From Mitsuokella sp047974105 (GTDB taxonomy: Bacteria; Bacillota; Negativicutes; Selenomonadales; Selenomonadaceae), in assembly GCF_047974105.1 (NCBI RefSeq), contig NZ_JBHYRS010000004.1, forward strand, positions 154,235-218,234: a stretch of 64,000 nucleotides of DNA, given 5' to 3'. The notes beneath the pieces were generated by a model. It was not told the DNA's origin. It saw nothing but the letters and a program-made list of their open reading frames with translations, and ran no database searches. The translations under genes were made by a program, and so were the position numbers. Within the stretch, counting starts at the first letter, position 1. Every line of letters starts with the position of its first letter. Below are positions 59,580 through 64,000 of the stretch, in pieces.

Positions 59580-61496
59580 TTAATCACGCGGTTTTAAGAG
59601 GCCGTTCTGATAGGCCAGAAGCAAATTGTAGAGGTCCGTGATTTCATCCTGGATGGCACGGCCCTGGTCCGTATCACCCACGGTATTGTGGCAGGACTGC
59701 AGCTCGATGGTCTCCGAGACGGATTCAATGTCATGGTTGGCCTTGAGCGCTTCGCGGACATCGGCAATTCTCTGGTGCTGCAGAAGGCGCAGGCCGCGGG
59801 AATTGGAAATGAGCGTGTAGCCTGAAATGCCCGTCTTTTTATGATAGGCACGGCAGAAGCCGCCGTCGATGATGATGGCCCTGCCCTCTGCCTTTACAGG
59901 CGTCTCGCCTTTTTTGACCTTGACCGGCACATGGCCGTTGATGATGTGGCCGCGCTTCGGGTCGAGTCCGAATTCCTTGAGGACCTGCTCACAGCAGGAC
60001 ACCGTGTCGATATAGCGGTAATACGGGTCCGAGGGCTCTTTCCACGTGCTCTCATCAGGAATCAGCGCGCGTTCAAAGGTCTTGAACTCACGGCCCGATG
60101 TCGGCGAAAGCCTGCCGCACCAGAGGAAGTACATGAAATCGAGGGATGACTGCGTGCCGTGCAGCCAGGCCTCGCGCGCCTTTTTCTCGCAGAAATCAAA
60201 CCAGCTGCGGCCGCGGTATTCTTTGCCGTCGAAGCAGATGGTGCGGAACGTGCCGTCTTCATTCAGGGGCACGCAGCCGTGGAACAGCAGATTGCCATTG
60301 AAGCAGGTGTAGAGATTGCCCTTTTGATAGAGGTAATCGACATGGCGGTGCAGCACCGTGCTCTCGAGGAAATACGAGCGCAGGTCGGCGATGATTTCTT
60401 TTTCGGCATCGGTCAGCTCGTAAACATCATCACTCGCCTCGTCAATCGTCGGGAAGTACGCACTTTCGAGCTCATAACGCGTTCCGTCGCCAAGGGTCGC
60501 ATACGAAGAACGGAAGTCGATGTGGTCTAAGAGTCTCCTGCTCTGCATCTGAAAGTCCGGATTGCGCGCGATGAGCTGCCCCTCAAGCTTGAACATCATC
60601 ATCGTGATGGCGCGTTCCGCGGCCTTCAGCGGCGCTTCGTCGGGATAAATATGCGAGGCAAAGGTCGTGAGCGGGCGCAGGCTGATGCCATAGCCGCGTT
60701 CCAATACGTCCGTGTTGTGGTAGCGCAGGGAATTGCGCACGACGGTCGCGATGCAGGCCTCGCTGCCGAGGGCCGCACCCATCCAGAGGACGTCGTGATT
60801 GCCCCATTGGATGTCGACGGACGGATGTTTCATCAAGAGATTGAGAATGGCATCGGGCCGGTTGCCGCGGTCGAAAAAGTCGCCGACGATGTGCAGCCGG
60901 TCGACAGCGAGCCGCTTGATGAGGACCGTGAACGCTTCGATGAAATCCGCGCCGCTGTCAATCTGCACAATGGTATTCAGGAGTTTCTTCAAATAAATGA
61001 ACTGCGCCTGGTCCGCTTCCGGCCGCGTGTTCATGAGTTCGACAATGACCGAGGCATAGCGGTGCGGGATAAAGCCGCTGACCTTCGAAGCCGGATATTT
61101 ATAGCTCATGAGTTTGACGAGCTCCAAGAGCCTGCTGAGATTCTCGCGGTACCATGCAGGCGTCGCGCGCCTTTCCGTCTTCATCTGGTCGATTTTTTCC
61201 TTCGGATAGTAAATCAGCGTGCAGAACTCCGCTTTTTCCTCCTCCGTCAGCCGCGCACCGAAGACGTAATCGACTTTTTCGCGGATGACGCCGGAACAGT
61301 TGTTGAGAATGTGAAAAAACGAAGCGTACTCGCCGTGCAGATCGCTCATGAAATGCTCAATGCCTTTCGGCAAAGAAAGATACGACTGCAGATAAATGAG
61401 TTTCTCGTAAACGGATTCCTTGGTCGGGTATTTTTCTGCCATAAGGCGCAGAACCTTGCTGATTTTCTGGTTATTGCTGCGATAATCCGTCGTCAT
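59580..61496 (-). CDS. fbp: Fructose-1,6-bisphosphatase, class III
   Basis: A 638-residue enzyme of gluconeogenesis in the Firmicute-type class III. The metallophosphatase core has IEHFMSDLHGEYASFFH, HIVGDFFDRGNRPDAIL and IQWGNHDVLWMGAALGS, the D-x-H / GDxxDRG / GNHD set that binds two metal ions; GHVPVKVKKGETP lies near the end. Length fits the family (about 640). It lies 50 bases after larE's start region in reverse order and shares no overlap. Confidence 0.96.
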   Translation of the reverse strand: MTTDYRSNNQKISKVLRLMAEKYPTKESVYEKLIYLQSYLSLPKGIEHFMSDLHGEYASFFHILNNCSGVIREKVDYVFGARLTEEEKAEFCTLIYYPKEKIDQMKTERRATPAWYRENLSRLLELVKLMSYKYPASKVSGFIPHRYASVIVELMNTRPEADQAQFIYLKKLLNTIVQIDSGADFIEAFTVLIKRLAVDRLHIVGDFFDRGNRPDAILNLLMKHPSVDIQWGNHDVLWMGAALGSEACIATVVRNSLRYHNTDVLERGYGISLRPLTTFASHIYPDEAPLKAAERAITMMMFKLEGQLIARNPDFQMQSRRLLDHIDFRSSYATLGDGTRYELESAYFPTIDEASDDVYELTDAEKEIIADLRSYFLESTVLHRHVDYLYQKGNLYTCFNGNLLFHGCVPLNEDGTFRTICFDGKEYRGRSWFDFCEKKAREAWLHGTQSSLDFMYFLWCGRLSPTSGREFKTFERALIPDESTWKEPSDPYYRYIDTVSCCEQVLKEFGLDPKRGHIINGHVPVKVKKGETPVKAEGRAIIIDGGFCRAYHKKTGISGYTLISNSRGLRLLQHQRIADVREALKANHDIESVSETIELQSCHNTVGDTDQGRAIQDEITDLYNLLLAYQNGLLKPRD

Positions 61497-61538
61497 CCTG
61501 GTAACTCCTTCCCTGATACCTGACTGTGCTCAAAAAAT

Positions 61539-62000
61539 TTACTGCAAAAAAGAAAAATGCGTGCGCAGGCCGTAGCAGAGCAGCACGGCTGCAATCGTAA
61601 AGAGGTATTCCGTGACAGAGCCAACCTTAAAGAGCCGGATGCCGACTTTATGGTACGGTGTGAGGAGCGGCACTTTGCCGCAGACGGCATCCTCGGCAAT
61701 ATGTAAGAGAGCCCCGATGCAGATATAAATGCCGATGGTCACAAGATCCCCCGTGGGCAGAGATGTCAGCTGCGCATCTTCAAAATGGCTCAAAAAGAAA
61801 ATGAGACCGAGATAAAGAAGCGGCCAGTGCGACCAGCCGCGGTGACGGCTGCGCCAGCTCCAGTAATTTCCCGCACGCGGACTGCCCTCGACTTTATCGG
61901 GAAAAATTGCCCCGGCCATGCTGTAGATGGTCAGCAGCATATCATCCGTCGCCGCGTAGACAATGACCCCCGTCAAGACCTGATGGTCAACCCATTTCAT
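61539..62000 (-). CDS. YdjM-like membrane-bound metal-dependent hydrolase
   Basis: A 153-residue inner-membrane protein of the YdjM/DUF457 family: HQVLTGVIVYAATDDMLL, AGAIFPDKVEG...SWRSRHRGWSHWPLLYLGLIFFL (HRGxxHS-type His motif) and IGALLHIAEDAVCGKVPLLTPYHKVGIRLF, with three to four helices. YdjM is LexA-controlled in E. coli; the reaction is not defined. The ATG at 61998-62000 follows GGGGGA by ten bases. Confidence 0.82.
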   Translation of the reverse strand: MKWVDHQVLTGVIVYAATDDMLLTIYSMAGAIFPDKVEGSPRAGNYWSWRSRHRGWSHWPLLYLGLIFFLSHFEDAQLTSLPTGDLVTIGIYICIGALLHIAEDAVCGKVPLLTPYHKVGIRLFKVGSVTEYLFTIAAVLLCYGLRTHFSFLQ

Positions 62001-62114
62001 AAAAAGAAAATCCCCCACAACACATAAACGTACAAACGTACAAACACACGCACACGCTTCTATTTTCTATTTTAACAGATATCCTGGTAAAAACCTATGA
62101 AGTTCGGCGATTTT

Positions 62115-62144
62115 TTGGACTCACATGGAGGACTATAGTATAAT
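62115..62144 (+). promoter_or_regulatory. Promoter of the 366-residue gene
   Basis: TTGGAC (62115-62120), an 18-base spacer and a perfect TATAAT (62139-62144), 42 bases ahead of the ATG. Confidence 0.6.
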
Positions 62145-62186
62145 GAAAGAGATACGATACTACGACAGAAAAAGGGAACTACATAA

Positions 62187-63287
62187 ATGGACGATTATAC
62201 TTGGAAAAAAACGATACGCAGACGCCGCATCAAAAGGCGCAGGCAGGCCCTGCTCTTTCTGATTATACTGATCATCGCCGCTGCAGCAGGCCTGATCTGG
62301 CATAATTACACGCAGGAGCGTTCGCCTAAATACGCGCTGGAACAGGCCGCAGCAGCCGTGAACAAAAAAGATGCCGATACGTTCCGCCGCTACGTCAATC
62401 TCGACCTCGTGACCTCGCGCGCCTATGACGACCTCACGGCCGACCTCTTCAACTACGACGCGACTTTGACGGCCACGAGCAAGTCGGCTTATGAAAAATT
62501 CTACATCACCATCAAGCCGCAGCTCACGAGCGGCACGCAGGATACGATTTTGAGCCGTGTGACTTCCGGCGAATGGAAGCTCCCGGATGGCACGGATATC
62601 TTAAAAGGCCGTCAGCTCGGCATTGACTATGAACGCTTCCTCGAAAGAAGCCAGATGCGCAATACGTCCTTTGTCAGCATTGGCAAGATCACGCGCGACG
62701 GCACGACGGCCACGGCCGAAATCAACATCAAGGATGACTGGACCCAGGCGCCGTTCACGCTCGAAGTGGCCATGGAGCAGGCCAATGACGGCCACTGGCA
62801 GGTCACGTACATCAAAAATTACCGCGCTTACCTCGATGCCATCACACCGCTGCATAACGAGGATATCGCCAAATACATCGACGCGACAAAAGGCATCGTC
62901 GCTTCCTACAATCAAAAGCTCGCTGCCTATAAACTGCGTTTCGACAGTCTCAGCAAATCTTCCTCCGGAAGCTTCACTGCGGAACAGAAGAACAGCCTCA
63001 AAGCCCTGATTGAGCAGGAGGTCGTCCCGACCCTGCAGGCCCGCCAGCAGGAGCTCGATGCTGTCGAGGTGCCCGCCGGTGCCCGCTACCTTGCCGACCA
63101 GCGCAAACAAGCCACGGACCTGACGCTCGAAGCCTGGCAGCATTTCCTCAAGGGCCTCGCAACCGACGACCCCGATGAGTTCGCACAGGCTGAGACCTGC
63201 AACAAACAGGAACTCGCCGTGGACCTGCGCGTCGACGACATTATCCGCCATACGGCCGTCAGCCGCAATATACCAAATCTTCCCTGA
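62187..63287 (+). CDS. Membrane-anchored protein of unknown function (DUF2939-like)
   Basis: A 366-residue protein with a very basic cytoplasmic start (KKTIRRRRIKRRRQ), one helix (about 22-40) and an extracytoplasmic rest. Residues about 45-170 (YALEQAAAAVNKKDADTFRRYVNLDLVTSRAYDDLTADLF) resemble DUF2939, seen in small periplasmic proteins; a predicted helical bundle follows (about 240-345, rich in Lys/Gln/Glu/Ala). Function not known. Monocistronic, with promoter and terminator. Confidence 0.8.
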   Translation: MDDYTWKKTIRRRRIKRRRQALLFLIILIIAAAAGLIWHNYTQERSPKYALEQAAAAVNKKDADTFRRYVNLDLVTSRAYDDLTADLFNYDATLTATSKSAYEKFYITIKPQLTSGTQDTILSRVTSGEWKLPDGTDILKGRQLGIDYERFLERSQMRNTSFVSIGKITRDGTTATAEINIKDDWTQAPFTLEVAMEQANDGHWQVTYIKNYRAYLDAITPLHNEDIAKYIDATKGIVASYNQKLAAYKLRFDSLSKSSSGSFTAEQKNSLKALIEQEVVPTLQARQQELDAVEVPAGARYLADQRKQATDLTLEAWQHFLKGLATDDPDEFAQAETCNKQELAVDLRVDDIIRHTAVSRNIPNLP

Positions 63288-63303
63288 CAAATATCGCGCA
63301 ATA

Positions 63304-63340
63304 AAAAACCACCGTTCTCTCTGGAACGATGGTTTTTTTT
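63304..63340 (+). terminator. Terminator of the DUF2939-like gene
   Basis: A stem (aaccaccgttc / ggaacgatggtt, one mismatch) with a short loop and T8, 20 bases after the stop. Confidence 0.88.
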
Positions 63341-63376
63341 CATAGAACGATAAAGCAAATTGGTAGGAATGAACTA

Positions 63377-63562
63377 GGCTGGGGGCATATATTTCGCCTG
63401 CAGGAGCGCAGTGACCGCCCGCAGGGCCAAGGCCTAAGGAAAGCCTTTCTACATTCTACGATGTAGGAACGCCGTGGCAGACGGCGAAGCCCCTTCGTAT
63501 GCAAAAATCAGCATAGGCCTTGTTTTAACGGAGCGCCGAAGCCGAAATATATGCCCCCAGCC
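63377..63562. repeat. 186-bp element with 20-bp perfect terminal inverted repeats and nested stems
   Basis: The ends 63377-63396 (ggctgggggcatatatttcg) and 63543-63562 are exact inverse copies. Inside, caaggccta (63428-63436) pairs with taggccttg (63514-63522), and within that lie hairpins ctacat/atgtag (63449-63466), cgccgt/acggcg (63470-63486) and cgaag/cttcg (63485-63497). There is no reading frame, no clear target-site duplication and no T tract. It follows a terminator on the plus strand and the 3' end of the RND gene on the minus strand. It could be a structured RNA, a dispersed palindromic repeat, or a MITE. Confidence 0.75.
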
Positions 63563-63591
63563 CTTTCTCAAGCCCACCTCGTTTTGTTTTT

Positions 63592-64000
63592 TCAATCTTT
63601 ATGGATTTTATACATCGCTACGTACATAGTCGGCAGAACTAAAAGTGTCAGGACCGTCGCTACTAAAAGTCCGCTGGCAATGGCCACGGCCATGGGGCCC
63701 CAGAAAGAGCTGGCCATGAGGGGCAGCATGCCGAGGATGGCGGCAGCGGCCGTCAGCATGATGGGACGGAAGCGCAGCACGGCCGAATCGACGACGGCAT
63801 CCCACGGTTTTTCGCCCTCGGCCAGATGTTTCTGGATCTGGTCGATGAGGATGACCGAGTTGCGGATGATCATGCCGGAAAGCGCGAGTACGCCGAGGAT
63901 GGCGACAAAGCCCATGGCTTTATCGTAAGCGCTTAATAATCCAGTGTATTTAAATCCTTTCACCCATATGAGATAATACTCTCGCACGGAAAACTCAAAA
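63592..64000 (-). CDS. RND efflux pump permease, C-terminal part (upstream part anomalous)
   Basis: The last 136 codons of an open frame running off the window. From about DKAMGFVAILGVLALSGMIIRNSVILIDQI on, the sequence is classic AcrB/MexF-type: transmembrane helices 10-12, SAVLRFRPIMLTAAAAILGMLPL, and the end VLTLLVLPTMYVAMYKI. The first 26 codons read (FEFSV)REYYLIWVKGFKYTGLL and do not look like the hydrophobic helix expected here; the DNA there (63925-64000) is AT-rich, unlike the rest. The gene may be interrupted or recombined near 63925. Drug or metabolite export with an MFP partner and TolC would be the normal role. Confidence 0.8.
   Translation of the reverse strand, partial: FEFSVREYYLIWVKGFKYTGLLSAYDKAMGFVAILGVLALSGMIIRNSVILIDQIQKHLAEGEKPWDAVVDSAVLRFRPIMLTAAAAILGMLPLMASSFWGPMAVAIASGLLVATVLTLLVLPTMYVAMYKIHKD

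Noticed and set aside
1..64000. CRISPR array, prophage, complete IS element, rRNA operon
   Set aside because: No regularly spaced direct repeats, phage structural genes, transposase frame or rRNA sequence were seen; the only hints of mobility are the inverted-repeat element and the RND junction near the right end.

Overview
The window looks like chromosomal DNA of a diderm (outer-membrane-bearing) Firmicute of the class Negativicutes, most likely Selenomonadaceae (Selenomonas/Mitsuokella/Megamonas type). The case rests on a mix of features: a Gram-negative envelope (MlaEFD, TolC, TamB, LptD, ADP-heptose synthesis, heptosyltransferases, O-antigen ligase, RND pump) next to Firmicute-type neighbourhoods (rpmE-DUF1385-prfA-prmC-sua5, DUF896 protein, meso-DAP dehydrogenase, class III fructose bisphosphatase). 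Genus is inference; no rRNA or marker comparison was possible.

Layout. 1-950: tail-less start of an unknown small protein and a sigma-70-family factor. 0.99-9.9 kb (minus): mlaE-mlaF-mlaD-tolC-tamB, an envelope lipid-transport/assembly operon. 10-16 kb: rnhA, serS, an amino-acid racemase with a divergent LysR regulator, and ddh. 15.3-18.7 kb: nrdA-nrdB with an apparent NrdR-controlled promoter, divergent from a DUF896 gene. 19.2-24.1 kb (minus): ArnT-like glycosyltransferase, sensor kinase, response regulator and a sugar epimerase, preceded by three 11-bp-phased direct repeats that look like the operator of the regulator itself. 24.1-29.4 kb: small unknown gene, 6S RNA, sua5, prmC, prfA, DUF1385, rpmE with a structured leader. 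29.7-33.7 kb: a divergent ClpX, pheA, an exonuclease, a HAD phosphatase, tRNA-Gly(CCC).

33.7-58.6 kb is one large LPS/surface-polysaccharide region. A GC-rich left edge (SDR, UDP-glucuronate epimerase, UDP-glucose dehydrogenase) makes UDP-GlcA/UDP-GalA. A clearly AT-richer middle (about 36.7-49.7 kb) carries two sulfatase-fold phospho-transferases, six glycosyltransferases, a PIG-L deacetylase with a long C-terminal extension and a WaaL/Wzy-like ligase. A GC-rich right edge (VirK-like DUF535, gmhB, hldD, two heptose kinases, rfaE2, two GT9 heptosyltransferases, lptD) makes and attaches inner-core heptose and exports LPS. gmhA, which would start the heptose pathway, is not in the window.

58.7-64 kb: larE without other lar genes, fbp, a YdjM-like membrane protein, an unknown membrane-anchored protein (DUF2939-like), then a 186-bp non-coding element with 20-bp perfect terminal inverted repeats and nested internal pairings, and finally the 3' end of an RND efflux pump gene whose upstream part changes abruptly in composition and no longer resembles the family. 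The last two items, the phased operator at 24.08 kb, the cone-less NrdA and the divergent ClpX are the points most worth follow-up.
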